NCBI GenBank assembly: GCA_020161835.1
Contig: JAIUNL010000001.1
Span: 62,001 to 126,000, forward strand
Direction of reading: 5' to 3'
Length of the DNA stretch: 64,000 nucleotides
From: Bacteroidota bacterium
GTDB taxonomy: Bacteria > Bacteroidota > JABWAT01
A program made the position numbers and the translations under genes. How positions within the stretch are numbered: the stretch's first letter is position 1; each line of letters starts with the position of its first letter. Below the pieces are notes generated by a model that saw only the letters and a list, made by a program, of their open reading frames with translations, was not told where the DNA came from and searched no databases. Positions 9,601 to 17,837 of the stretch are shown here, one piece after another.

Positions 9601-10345
9601 TTCCGTACAACCAGAAAATTACGTCTTCTGCATCCGGGTTTGACCATTGAAGCCCTCTCACTTCCATTTGAAGCCCAAGTCCGCCACGTGAAGGAAAGGC
9701 TGAAATAGGACGTGGAAGCCGATACCCTTTTATTTTTTTTTGATAGGAATAGTCATCCAGTACAAAAAAGCTTTCTTCATCGGCATTTTTTTGATCTTTT
9801 CCGAAATACCCGTTCCAGTGGTTGCTCCACCCCGGGTCAATGGCATCATCCAGTTTATCCGGCCAGAAAGCTGGCCATGTGAAGGGCTGGTGGCTCATAC
9901 TAATCGCATGAAACGGGTCTTTTTCTTTTCTACTGACATTTAAATAGCCGTTTACTGGTTCAAAGCCCCAGAATACACCCAGAGAATCATGACTAAAAAG
10001 GGCTGGATCATAACCTTCGCAAAAAATGACCGGTGTTATGAAATCATAAATGGTATCACCGGTAATAGAATTAATTTCCTTGAAAAACCGTAATTCTGAC
10101 ATCACATAAGGTGAGGTGTTTCCCATTTGAACCTTGCCACTGCCAATTGGCCATTCACCGGTATATGTTACACTGTTATCCCCTTTTACCGTTCCCAAAC
10201 GGGCGTTGTTATGGAAAGTCACCCTGATTTTGTTACCCGCATGAACGTTTTTTGCCCGGTTAATAGCAGCGCCATAATAATCCTGTGCCTGAACCCCTGT
10301 AAAAGCCATTGCAATCAGAATTGTTGTAAATAATTTAAATTTCAT
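6641..10345 (-). CDS. Large secreted protein with Ca-binding-like acidic repeats and T9SS-like C-terminus
   Basis: I chose the ATG at 10345 because GGAGAAG lies 6 nt upstream. It gives a normal signal peptide (MKFKLF to VQAQ, 1-21) and a 1234-residue protein; an upstream ATG at 10366 would overlap the previous stop. The body contains several acidic DxDxDGxxD-type stretches (DNDGDGNN, DDGKDNDGD, DNDHDGILD) typical of calcium-binding loops. An FN3-like module follows (about 640-760). The end has VPNPY plus a beta-rich tail finishing in GRMLLIK, which resembles a divergent T9SS sorting domain. No enzyme family is recognised. It is the last gene of a trio with a PorV-family protein and a TonB receptor, 20 bp after the former. 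It may be the surface partner of that receptor, in the place SusD would take elsewhere; that is speculation. Confidence 0.8.
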   Translation of the reverse strand: MKFKLFTTILIAMAFTGVQAQDYYGAAINRAKNVHAGNKIRVTFHNNARLGTVKGDNSVTYTGEWPIGSGKVQMGNTSPYVMSELRFFKEINSITGDTIYDFITPVIFCEGYDPALFSHDSLGVFWGFEPVNGYLNVSRKEKDPFHAISMSHQPFTWPAFWPDKLDDAIDPGWSNHWNGYFGKDQKNADEESFFVLDDYSYQKKIKGYRLPRPISAFPSRGGLGLQMEVRGLQWSNPDAEDVIFWLYGIQNIGALKLDKTLFGINVGASSGGSLTQGGSDNSDDAARFYREKSLAVNYDLDDIGVGGYHPVPWVGFAFLESPGNPFDGIDNDGDGNNIEKPGGGTGKLITIDDFAKFYAVDAPIIKIDYNDPTYPRTVSSMPAGGLKISHNGTNLILQPNAPLIEIPRNGIDDNLNGLIDESDGAKIYDPVLKDSVSYFLYIKSDYNNQDYLAIDYYTSVGASNLMIDERRDDGKDNDGDWDPAFDDVGLDGKPGTNDEGEADGVPTAGKGNLPGEPNIDKVDVDESDQIGLTNFKFYIYSTLTYSNDEQMWQYSRPGYFDNSTIGQADYDYVFSSGYFPLQPGKREFFSIAMVYGDDEQDILRNKDVVQKIYNSNYNFAIAPNKPKLSAVAGDRKVTLYWDDGAEYSFDRFLRDHDFEGYKIYKSTHYTFGDAGTITDGLGYERFKKPIAIYDKIDSVFGFFPKDFGSGVLFNLGNETGLVHTYVDEDVINGIKYYYAVTAYDRGNVKKNIGPTECTIFLNVEPSGKIQFAENVLAITPQAPSGGFEAAGFDIIPQMVGEGRTYGSVGINILNADSLTTGDVYELQFLDQSMDSVDNDHDGILDLADPDEKLPTKTTGFTLRNLTRDERLDSVRIDTVLIENYRTIKNQAASQDSVVMISNLYDDRDGDPRTFSKVMQGMDIIINNPRDSLYTNLEEGIIKGVKWSDNISLSTSYPVEFGPFAQGGFRDGMWYPRQYMVVFYNSLVTKSEAVKVPLKTAGAVRLPAVDVNYKVFDLGKIDPATNKLAEVKFGASDVTRTWKNKQPARGFFSAGDKIILYEPVTADSVAITMQIFNPQTQDSTFYFDHGNKFLGDGDTLRLFAVNPFTSNTKYTWTVRGERINTRNAKSELERIKVVPNPYVVTALWEPYNPYSAGRGPRLVQFINLPQKCTIRVYTVDGTLVKTLDHSSTMANGSEPWDLMTKDNMDVAYGLYIYHVDAPGVGEHVGRMLLIK

Positions 10346-10365
10346 TGTGATCTTCTCCGTTTTCA

Positions 10366-11454
10366 TCAGAAGGAAAGGGTAAAGGAAAATTTGTTCTGGT
10401 GATCAAGCCGGCCAAAATCAACATTGGCATAGTCTATTGCCATATTGAAGCCCATGACATCCACTTTGGCTCCTCCACCGAAAGAAAATCCGCCCAGGGC
10501 ATCTTTCAGAAAAAGTTTACGGTAACCGGTTCTGAGGAAAAACCGCTCATAGAGTCCAAATTCGGTTCCCAGATTCAGGTATTCGTCGTTATCATTCGGA
10601 TGAACCGCATCAACGGCAATAATCCAGTTGTAATCAGGCATATCCATAAAATCCTTGGCAAGATCAGCAGAAAGTCCCATTTTAAACTGCAAAGGAAGCG
10701 GGAATTCATCGGCATCAAGATGACCATTTATATTTTCATTATTGCCGGCATACCCAGTGGAAATGTCATGCTGAATCTGCATATCTCGGCCATCCATCTT
10801 CATCGTAGAACCGAAATTTGAGATCATCATTCCTAATTTGATATTCTTAAACTGGGTAATATAATTCAGCCCAATGTCAAGTGCATACCCATCTGCCTGA
10901 CTATGCCAAATGGATTCCCTGATAAATTTGATGTTTGCACCCATTGAAAAGCGGTCTGTCAATTCCCGGGCATAACCAACGCCAACAGCCCAGAAACCCG
11001 ATTGTACTTTTTCGCCGGTTCCGTTCGGACTTTGAATGGTTGTTCTTTCAATATCAGGTGAGTTCAGATAAGAAAAGAATAGTCCGAAGGTTCCAACTTC
11101 CGGAATTGGAACAGCAACTGCACCGAAATCATAGGTAAGATCAGCGATGTAAGAGTAATGGCTGATTCCCGCCTGACTTGTTGTAAGCTGAGCAAGTCCG
11201 GCCGGGTTCCAATAAAGTGCGGTTATGTCATTACTGACGGTAGTAACGGCTTCACCCATTGCCAGTGCCCGGCCACCTACACCAATTTTAAGAAACGGAG
11301 CTGCTGTTGTACCAACACGGCTGATCGTTTGAGCTTCAGTACCTGTTGCTGCTGCCATTAAAAACATCATTAATGCAGCAAGAAACCGGCAACCGGCAGA
11401 ATAATGCCGTGATCCTTGAAAATCTGATTGATAAGAAGTCATTTTAGTATTCAT
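10366..11454 (-). CDS. PorV/PorQ-family outer membrane beta-barrel protein
   Basis: This 362-residue protein has an N-terminal signal sequence (hydrophobic stretch ending GTEAQ, about residue 42). The hallmark start of the UPF0164/PorV family follows: FLKIGVGGRALAMGEA and then ALYWNPAGLA. The rest is alternating beta strands ending in an aromatic residue (LSF), as in outer membrane barrels. PorV proteins bind the C-terminal signals of T9SS substrates and shuttle them to the attachment machinery. This copy is encoded between a TonB receptor and a large secreted protein, so it could be a dedicated partner of that pair. A second in-frame ATG at 11442 could also serve as the start. Family assignment is firm; the substrate is inferred. 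Confidence 0.88.
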   Translation of the reverse strand: MNTKMTSYQSDFQGSRHYSAGCRFLAALMMFLMAAATGTEAQTISRVGTTAAPFLKIGVGGRALAMGEAVTTVSNDITALYWNPAGLAQLTTSQAGISHYSYIADLTYDFGAVAVPIPEVGTFGLFFSYLNSPDIERTTIQSPNGTGEKVQSGFWAVGVGYARELTDRFSMGANIKFIRESIWHSQADGYALDIGLNYITQFKNIKLGMMISNFGSTMKMDGRDMQIQHDISTGYAGNNENINGHLDADEFPLPLQFKMGLSADLAKDFMDMPDYNWIIAVDAVHPNDNDEYLNLGTEFGLYERFFLRTGYRKLFLKDALGGFSFGGGAKVDVMGFNMAIDYANVDFGRLDHQNKFSFTLSF

Positions 11455-11472
11455 GTTATTATCCTGGCTGCC

Positions 11473-14385
11473 TTATTTACTGCTGATTTTAATACCAATT
11501 TGAATATACCGGGGTGCAGTATACATTCCCGGATTGCGGTTGACGTCAGTCTGACTTCCTAATTCAACAAGCCGGGTAGCCAACCCAGGGTTTGCAAGTG
11601 TAAAATCAGGAAGTCCGGTATCAGAATACACACCCGTTGCGTTTCTGAAATCAAACAGGTTCGTGACATCACAAATTGCCTGAATAGAATAAGATTCCAT
11701 CGTAAATGTTTTTGAAAGCCGCAGATCAACATTAAACCTGGTAGGTTTTCTGGTACTGTTTTCTTTAAGTCCTGAAAAAGCACTCGAACCTGTTGTTTCG
11801 GTTGTTACAAAAGATGGTGTGTAGGGCAAACCAGAATTCAGTGAACTGACAAGGGAAGCACCCCATCCATTTTTTGAATATCCGGCAACAAAATTTAATG
11901 AGTGTGGCTGATCCCAGTCAAGACTTATTAACTGAACTCTTGGGGCCTTCCTTGCATTTATATCATTATAGGCATCAGTCGGATCAGATGAGGTTCCCTT
12001 GGCTTCCATATAGGTATAATCAATTGAATAATTGAAGTCACCCAGAACCTGAGTCGCTGAAAGGGTAATTCCCTTTGCTACTGCATTATCCTTATTTACA
12101 TAACTGTAATAGGTTAAACCAGAATAGGTGTCAACGGGAATACCGGTACCAATCCAGTCTCTGATATCACGGTAGAAACCTGTTAAACTGAAGGTCAGGT
12201 TTTCCAGAATTTGCTGTTGGAGCCCTAATTCATACATGACTGTTTTTTCAGCTTTCAGGTCAGCATTTCCGGATAGAGGCTGCGCACCTGCACCGGTTAC
12301 CCAGAAATTCGGATTGGTGTAGAGGTAACGGAATCCGGGATTCTGGAAAAAATGCCCGTATGAAAAGTGAATCACACCTTCAGCAGTAATTGGGAATGAA
12401 AAACCAAGCCGGGGAGAAAGCTGATATTTCGGATCCACTTTTTTCCACCAGAATTTGTCACGTTCTGCAACTGTGTATTCAACCAACTCTTCTTTAGGTG
12501 TGGTTGGTGTATAATTTTTATATTTGTGATCGAGTTTGAAGGGTGAATAAATCTGGGGGTCACGCACATCAGCCAGGACACGCCCATCTGGATCAAAATA
12601 ATCAAACCGGACTCCAAAGTTTATAATCAATTCCTGGAATTCGATTTTATCCTGAATATAACCGGAAGCTTCCATGGGTTTGGCACCAAACTTATTTCTG
12701 TAAGGGGATGACAGTTCCGGAACTGTGATCAGTTTGGTTGCATTTGAATAAATCAGAGAAAAATTATCATCCATCAGTTCATGCTGGCGAATTGTAACAC
12801 CAGCTTTAATCATATTATTCTTATCAACCTGGCTTGTCAAATCACCACTGAAAGAGTAATAGTTGGCTTCACTGCTTCCGCGTCCCAAATCGTTTCCGCC
12901 AAAACCATAATCATTCGGGATGATTTCTATTGATCCGCTACCTAATACCTTAGATGCAAAATCACCACCATCGTTTGGCATATACCGGTAATCTGATTCG
13001 CTTTCGTAGAGATAACTCTTATGATCGCTTTTGTAAAAACTTCCCTTCACATCAAGAAAGGTGCTGGGTGTGAAGATGTAAGTGGCTCCCACAATGTGAG
13101 TGTACCGGTCTGTATAATAGTGACGCCCGCCATCCGGATTGTATTTTCCGCCACCACCATAGCTATGGTCTTTATTGAAGTACAATCCGTAATTCAAACT
13201 TACACTTCCAATAGTGTAGAAAATTTTAGACTGAGTTGAATACCCTTCATACCATCCAAGAGGAACCAATTTTCCATCGGGTGATTTGTATGTGTTGACG
13301 GTGTCAGTAACAGGGGCCCATAATCCCCAGGGCATAAAATACCGGCGCCCCATCTGGTAATCAGGTTTATACTGATAACGTCCGGCAACAAAGTAAGAAA
13401 GTTGACCAACACCGGGAATCGGACCAGAAACGTTCAACTGCAAGTCACGGTTCTCAATCGGATTAAAAGAGTCCAGATATTTTTCATTTTTTAACCAGGG
13501 TTTTGAACCGGCAGCGGCAGCATCTGCAGCTTCACGGCGGTTCCGAAAACCGTATTTGGTGAAATCAAAGGGTAAATATCCCATGGTTTGATTTGTGTAA
13601 ACCGCTTCAGCCCATTCCCTGTTTGAGTTTACTGAATACAAATCATCAAAACTCAAATGATCACCGGTATAAGCTGTTGCGCTGATTGAGAATTTATCAG
13701 ATCCCTTTTTAGTAACAATATTAACTACACCCGATAGAGCCTGACCATATTCCGGATTGAACGTACCGGTAATTGCCTTTAATTCTTCGATTGATTGATC
13801 ATCAATACTGATTCCTGATCCGCGGTCAAGTGGGTTTACGACCTGAACACCATCCACCATGTAACTCACTTCAGATGACCGGCCGCCACGGATGTGAATA
13901 TTTCCGCCATCATCACGGGTAACACCAGCCTGAAGGCTCAGAATACTTGAAACGTCACGTGCGGGTAGTTCTGCAATTTTATCAGACTGAAATGACCGTT
14001 CTGAGGAGGTTAAATCTTTCTGGATTTCACGTTTACCCACTACAAGAACTTCACTGCCAAGATCTATGGCGGCTGAAGAAAGAGATACATTCAGCTTGGT
14101 TGTTAGATCAACCTGAACCCTGATTTTTTCAAAAACCTGGGTTTCATACCCAATCATACTGACTTTAATAGTGTAGATTCCCGGGGGAATATTGATGATG
14201 AAAAATTCACCATCTATGTCGGTTGCGGCACCAACACCCTTGCCCATGATGATGACGTTTGCCCCGATTAACGGCTCCTTGGTATCGCGGTCAATTACTT
14301 TTCCCGAAATTTTTCCTGTTGTTCCGGCGAATGTTACTGTTGCGAAAACCAGAAGCGTGATGAGTGTAAGTAGGGTCCTTATCAT
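11473..14385 (-). CDS. TonB-dependent outer membrane receptor with carboxypeptidase-regulatory-like domain
   Basis: The start at 14385 is preceded by AAGGA with good spacing and opens directly into a signal peptide (1-21); the upstream ATG at 14448 would add 21 residues before it. The 970-residue protein has a CarboxypepD_reg-like Ig domain (about 25-105, GKVIDRDTKEPLIGANV). The plug domain spans about 120-230 (HIRGGRSSEVSYMVDGVQV, then VVNIVTKKG). A 22-strand-type barrel extends to the C-terminus. These receptors import large ligands such as oligosaccharides using TonB energy. No SusD partner is encoded next to it; instead PorV-family and large secreted genes follow 18-20 bp apart, forming an operon. 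Mannan oligosaccharide is the likely ligand from the neighbouring hydrolases, but this is inference. Confidence 0.92.
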   Translation of the reverse strand: MIRTLLTLITLLVFATVTFAGTTGKISGKVIDRDTKEPLIGANVIIMGKGVGAATDIDGEFFIINIPPGIYTIKVSMIGYETQVFEKIRVQVDLTTKLNVSLSSAAIDLGSEVLVVGKREIQKDLTSSERSFQSDKIAELPARDVSSILSLQAGVTRDDGGNIHIRGGRSSEVSYMVDGVQVVNPLDRGSGISIDDQSIEELKAITGTFNPEYGQALSGVVNIVTKKGSDKFSISATAYTGDHLSFDDLYSVNSNREWAEAVYTNQTMGYLPFDFTKYGFRNRREAADAAAAGSKPWLKNEKYLDSFNPIENRDLQLNVSGPIPGVGQLSYFVAGRYQYKPDYQMGRRYFMPWGLWAPVTDTVNTYKSPDGKLVPLGWYEGYSTQSKIFYTIGSVSLNYGLYFNKDHSYGGGGKYNPDGGRHYYTDRYTHIVGATYIFTPSTFLDVKGSFYKSDHKSYLYESESDYRYMPNDGGDFASKVLGSGSIEIIPNDYGFGGNDLGRGSSEANYYSFSGDLTSQVDKNNMIKAGVTIRQHELMDDNFSLIYSNATKLITVPELSSPYRNKFGAKPMEASGYIQDKIEFQELIINFGVRFDYFDPDGRVLADVRDPQIYSPFKLDHKYKNYTPTTPKEELVEYTVAERDKFWWKKVDPKYQLSPRLGFSFPITAEGVIHFSYGHFFQNPGFRYLYTNPNFWVTGAGAQPLSGNADLKAEKTVMYELGLQQQILENLTFSLTGFYRDIRDWIGTGIPVDTYSGLTYYSYVNKDNAVAKGITLSATQVLGDFNYSIDYTYMEAKGTSSDPTDAYNDINARKAPRVQLISLDWDQPHSLNFVAGYSKNGWGASLVSSLNSGLPYTPSFVTTETTGSSAFSGLKENSTRKPTRFNVDLRLSKTFTMESYSIQAICDVTNLFDFRNATGVYSDTGLPDFTLANPGLATRLVELGSQTDVNRNPGMYTAPRYIQIGIKISSK

Positions 14386-14500
14386 TCTCAATCCTTGCTT
14401 AATAAGTGAAATAAAATGGATTGCCCGGTTTATTCTGTCTCTGCCCATGACAGACTGCTGAGCGGTTAAAAATTGAATTTGAAATGGCAGAATAAAACTC

Positions 14501-14520
14501 AGAACCTTAAGTTAGGTTCT
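14501..14520. other. Short hairpin in the leader region of the TonB receptor operon
   Basis: AGAACCT (14501-14507) and AGGTTCT (14514-14520) form a perfect 7-bp stem with a 6-nt loop, about 115 bp upstream of the receptor start. It could be an operator or a leader hairpin; nothing in the sequence decides between these. Confidence 0.4.
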
Positions 14521-14589
14521 GCATCACTGCTGGATGTATGATTGTATGATTTTGGTTGTCAGGCAGATTTCAGCATGGTTCAAAAGTCT

Positions 14590-14621
14590 CAAAAAAACCC
14601 GGCAGGTGCACCCTGCCGGGT
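14590..14621 (-). terminator. Rho-independent terminator of the surface binding protein gene
   Basis: A 10-bp stem, ACCCGGCAGG paired with CCTGCCGGGT around the loop at 14607-14611, is followed on the minus strand by seven T residues. It lies 20 bp after the stop at 14641 and separates that gene from the TonB receptor operon. Confidence 0.88.
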
Positions 14622-14640
14622 AAAGAAAGGCAAACTGTTC

Positions 14641-17631
14641 TTATTTAACGAGCATCATTTTCATTGACTTGTTAAACTGACCAGCATTAATCTTCAGAAG
14701 ATAAACACCGCTTGCAAGACCATTGGCATTGAAATCAATGACATAGTTTCCGGCAGGCTGAACTTTATTGACCAAAGTTTTTACTTCACGGCCAAGCATA
14801 TCAAATACTTTAACCAGAACAGGACCTTGGTTAGCAACCGAATACTTAATGGTAGTAGACGGGTTGAACGGATTCGGATAGTTTCTGCTGAGGCTGTATT
14901 CAAATGGTTTAGCAGTATTATCAGCAACGTCATTTGGTGCGCCGACTACCATCAGAGATCCCCAACCATCAGGTCGTTTCCAGTCTTCATCTGTTCCTGG
15001 TTCTGTATCAGCAGGGTCTCTGTGAACGCCACCAGCCTGAACGATCAAACCACGGCTGGTTTCACCCTTAACAGGATCATAATCGTTACCATCAATTCTT
15101 AATGGCATCATCATTTCATTTACAAGCTTGAAGTCTTTTCCGGCAGATAATGAATCGAGATCAAGCCGAACTTCAATAATGTATCCGTCACCACTGAATT
15201 TTTCAAAAACAGTAGAGGTAACACCGCTGATTGTTCTTGGACTTCCACCATCAAGTGAAGCGTTACCATCAGAATTGAAACCAATTCTCCAGTCGCCATT
15301 CTCACCGGAATAGTTTTTAGCATGTTCTGCAGTAAGAGGAGTTCTGTCATAGAATCCGAAATAGAATTCAAGAGCATCACCTTCCCAGGCCTGGGAAGCA
15401 GGATCATGACGAAGGTTATCATCATCAACTTCGGCAGAGATGTACAAATAACGGTCATCAATTACGAAAGTGGTCTTGAAGTTCATATCCATTGATTCAA
15501 GATTCCAATCAGTACCTCTGGTTCCACCAGCGCCATCAGGACGGATGATGTTGGCTTCATAAGGAAGGAATTCATCATTCAATCCATCAAGCTGGAAGTT
15601 AAAATCTCCAACATATTGCACTTTATAGGCAGGTGATGCATTTACGGTAACTGCACCGGTTGCAGAAACTGGACGAAGGGAGGTTTCATTCACACCATCA
15701 AATGCAGTAATTGCATAATAATAGGTTACAGGACCACCATTAGCAGACCATTCACGAAGGGTGTAGGTTTGCATACCGTGAGGAACGCCGCCAACAACTT
15801 TTTTAACACCTGGTGCATTTACATCTGTAATTGCACTTGTGCTGCGGTAAATGTTGTACGTTTCTGTTCCGACTTTATTGTCTTCCCAGTATAATCTTAC
15901 GTACTCATAAGCAGCATAAGAAGGAATTGCATATCCCATCACTTTGGTTTCGCCTAAGGTTGGAGATTCAACAGCACCCTTTGGTTCAGGGATACCAACT
16001 AAAGTCAGGTTATCATAAAGAATGTCGCCTGCATAAGTTTTGTTGGGTTCCCACACAGCAGAACCGTAGAAAACCTGAACATAAACAGTTGCTGCTTTTG
16101 TTGAATCTTTAATGTCACCATTGGCTACGTGAGCGTCGAAATCATAATAGATTTTATTCCATTTTCCAGGAATAACTTTTTTAGCAATTGCTGCAGCTGT
16201 ATCAATTTGAAACGGATCTTCAGTCCAGCCGCCATTGGTTGCTGTTCCTGTGTATGCAATACCAATTTGTCCGCCAAGAGGGAAATCAGCCGGGATAAAG
16301 ACATCCAGACTCAATTGATTGGCTCTTTTGGCAACATCAGCATTGTACATAGCCACGTTATCTTTTTGGATAACACCTTTTGCATCAGCGGTTCCGGCAG
16401 CAAAATCAAAATGGGTTTTCAGAACGCCATTTCCTTCAACAACTTCACGGCTGATAGCAGTAACAGCAGGTCCCCAGGTAACTTTGGTAAAGCCCATGGT
16501 AGGAACTGCAAGTGATTCAAAATTGGCAAGCACCCATTTTGCGCCGGTTTCTGTACCTAAAACGCTGATGTTGTCAATATAGAAGTTTCCGGTCCAATCT
16601 GTTTCAGCAGCAACATTCCAGCCCTGGATCTGAACACCAAGAGCCTGAACTTTAGAAAGTTCAGCACCGTCAGCAACCATTGCATCCAAATCGATTTGCA
16701 GGGTTACCCATTTTTCTTTGGCAAGATTTTCGGTAGAATAGGATACGCTTTGCCATTTCCAGCCATCACCGGTTTGCATAAAAGGCTCAATTCCAATTTT
16801 ATCAGGTGTACTTGCAGGAAGCCAGATATTCAGATTGAAAAATTTACCGGAAAGTGATTTAACACCGCTGATGGTAACAGCATCTTTTGGATCAGCAGTC
16901 GGGCGTTGATCTTTAGCCCAAACGCCAACCTGCAAAACGCCGGTACTTTTACCACTCGGGTCAGCAACCTGTGAAATTCCGGTTATATAGGATCCCCAGT
17001 TTCCATCAGAAAGTCCCTGAGTTCCTGCAGCAGCATCTTCAAACTGAGCAATCCAGGTTGGTTCTGCACCTATTACTGAAATATTGTCAAAATAAAATTT
17101 TCCGGTCCAGTCAGTGGCACCGTCTACATTCCAGCCCTGAATCTGAACACCCAAAGCCTGAACTTTTCCGAGTTCGGCGCCATCGGCAACCAATGCATCG
17201 AGGTCAAGTACCAATGTTACCCATTTTTCTTTGGCAAGTGTTTCGGTTGTATAACTGGCACTTTGCCATTTCCAACCGTCACCACTTTGCATGAATGGCT
17301 CTATCCCGATTTTATCAGGAGCATCCGCTGGAATCCAGATACTGTAAGCAAGGAACTTGCCTTTCAGTGATTTAACTCCACTGATTGTGAAGGCATCTTT
17401 TGGATCTGCGGTAGGGCGCTGATCTTTGGCCCAAACGCCAACTTCCAGAACTCCGTCACTTTTTCCGCTGGGATCAGCAACACGGGAAACTCCCGTAATA
17501 TAACTTCCCCAGTTTCCGTCAGAAATACCTTGAGTACCGGCGGCCGGATCTTCAAAGTTTGCAATAACCTGTGCCTGGACGAACGATGCGGTGAGCATCA
17601 ATCCCAGAACCACTGCTATCATTTTTTTCAT
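14641..17631 (-). CDS. Secreted multi-domain carbohydrate-binding protein with CBM9-like domain and T9SS tail
   Basis: The ATG at 17631 is preceded by GGAGA and starts a clean signal peptide (MKKMIAVV to VQAQ); ATGs further upstream give an unconvincing leader. In the 996-residue product, two near-identical beta-sandwich modules of ~172 residues (about 22-192 and 193-363) are followed by a diverged third copy (about 368-555). An FN3-like module comes next (about 560-660). A CBM9-like/DOMON-type domain spans about 665-900 (QLDGLNDEF, FVIDDRYLYISAEVDDD, WEGDALEFYFG). The T9SS sorting domain starts at YPNPFNPSTT (about 915-996). No hydrolase domain is seen. It probably holds polysaccharide at the surface for the GH26 and GH5 enzymes. 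Binding specificity cannot be read from the sequence. Confidence 0.87.
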   Translation of the reverse strand: MKKMIAVVLGLMLTASFVQAQVIANFEDPAAGTQGISDGNWGSYITGVSRVADPSGKSDGVLEVGVWAKDQRPTADPKDAFTISGVKSLKGKFLAYSIWIPADAPDKIGIEPFMQSGDGWKWQSASYTTETLAKEKWVTLVLDLDALVADGAELGKVQALGVQIQGWNVDGATDWTGKFYFDNISVIGAEPTWIAQFEDAAAGTQGLSDGNWGSYITGISQVADPSGKSTGVLQVGVWAKDQRPTADPKDAVTISGVKSLSGKFFNLNIWLPASTPDKIGIEPFMQTGDGWKWQSVSYSTENLAKEKWVTLQIDLDAMVADGAELSKVQALGVQIQGWNVAAETDWTGNFYIDNISVLGTETGAKWVLANFESLAVPTMGFTKVTWGPAVTAISREVVEGNGVLKTHFDFAAGTADAKGVIQKDNVAMYNADVAKRANQLSLDVFIPADFPLGGQIGIAYTGTATNGGWTEDPFQIDTAAAIAKKVIPGKWNKIYYDFDAHVANGDIKDSTKAATVYVQVFYGSAVWEPNKTYAGDILYDNLTLVGIPEPKGAVESPTLGETKVMGYAIPSYAAYEYVRLYWEDNKVGTETYNIYRSTSAITDVNAPGVKKVVGGVPHGMQTYTLREWSANGGPVTYYYAITAFDGVNETSLRPVSATGAVTVNASPAYKVQYVGDFNFQLDGLNDEFLPYEANIIRPDGAGGTRGTDWNLESMDMNFKTTFVIDDRYLYISAEVDDDNLRHDPASQAWEGDALEFYFGFYDRTPLTAEHAKNYSGENGDWRIGFNSDGNASLDGGSPRTISGVTSTVFEKFSGDGYIIEVRLDLDSLSAGKDFKLVNEMMMPLRIDGNDYDPVKGETSRGLIVQAGGVHRDPADTEPGTDEDWKRPDGWGSLMVVGAPNDVADNTAKPFEYSLSRNYPNPFNPSTTIKYSVANQGPVLVKVFDMLGREVKTLVNKVQPAGNYVIDFNANGLASGVYLLKINAGQFNKSMKMMLVK
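16540..17568 (-). repeat. Tandem 516-bp coding repeat (two copies)
   Basis: The stretches 17056-17568 and 16540-17055 encode successive modules that begin FEDPAAGTQG and FEDAAAGTQG. By eye about four fifths of their residues are the same, including the whole run GVQIQGWNV. A third module further on is much more diverged. The first pair therefore reflects a recent internal duplication. Confidence 0.85.
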
Positions 17632-17837
17632 TGGTTTCTCCATTGTTTTGACTGCGATTGCGTGTTTTGATTGTGTGTGTCCAAGAGCGGATTTCACATT
17701 CAGCGTTGATAATAACATAAATGATGCCAAAGTCGGTTTTTACCATTTGGATGTCTGAAAATGCTTGTTTCCGGCTTGTAACCTGATGTCAAGGGTTGTC
17801 AGACTTATCAATTTGATAAAATTTATTATTTCAATAA

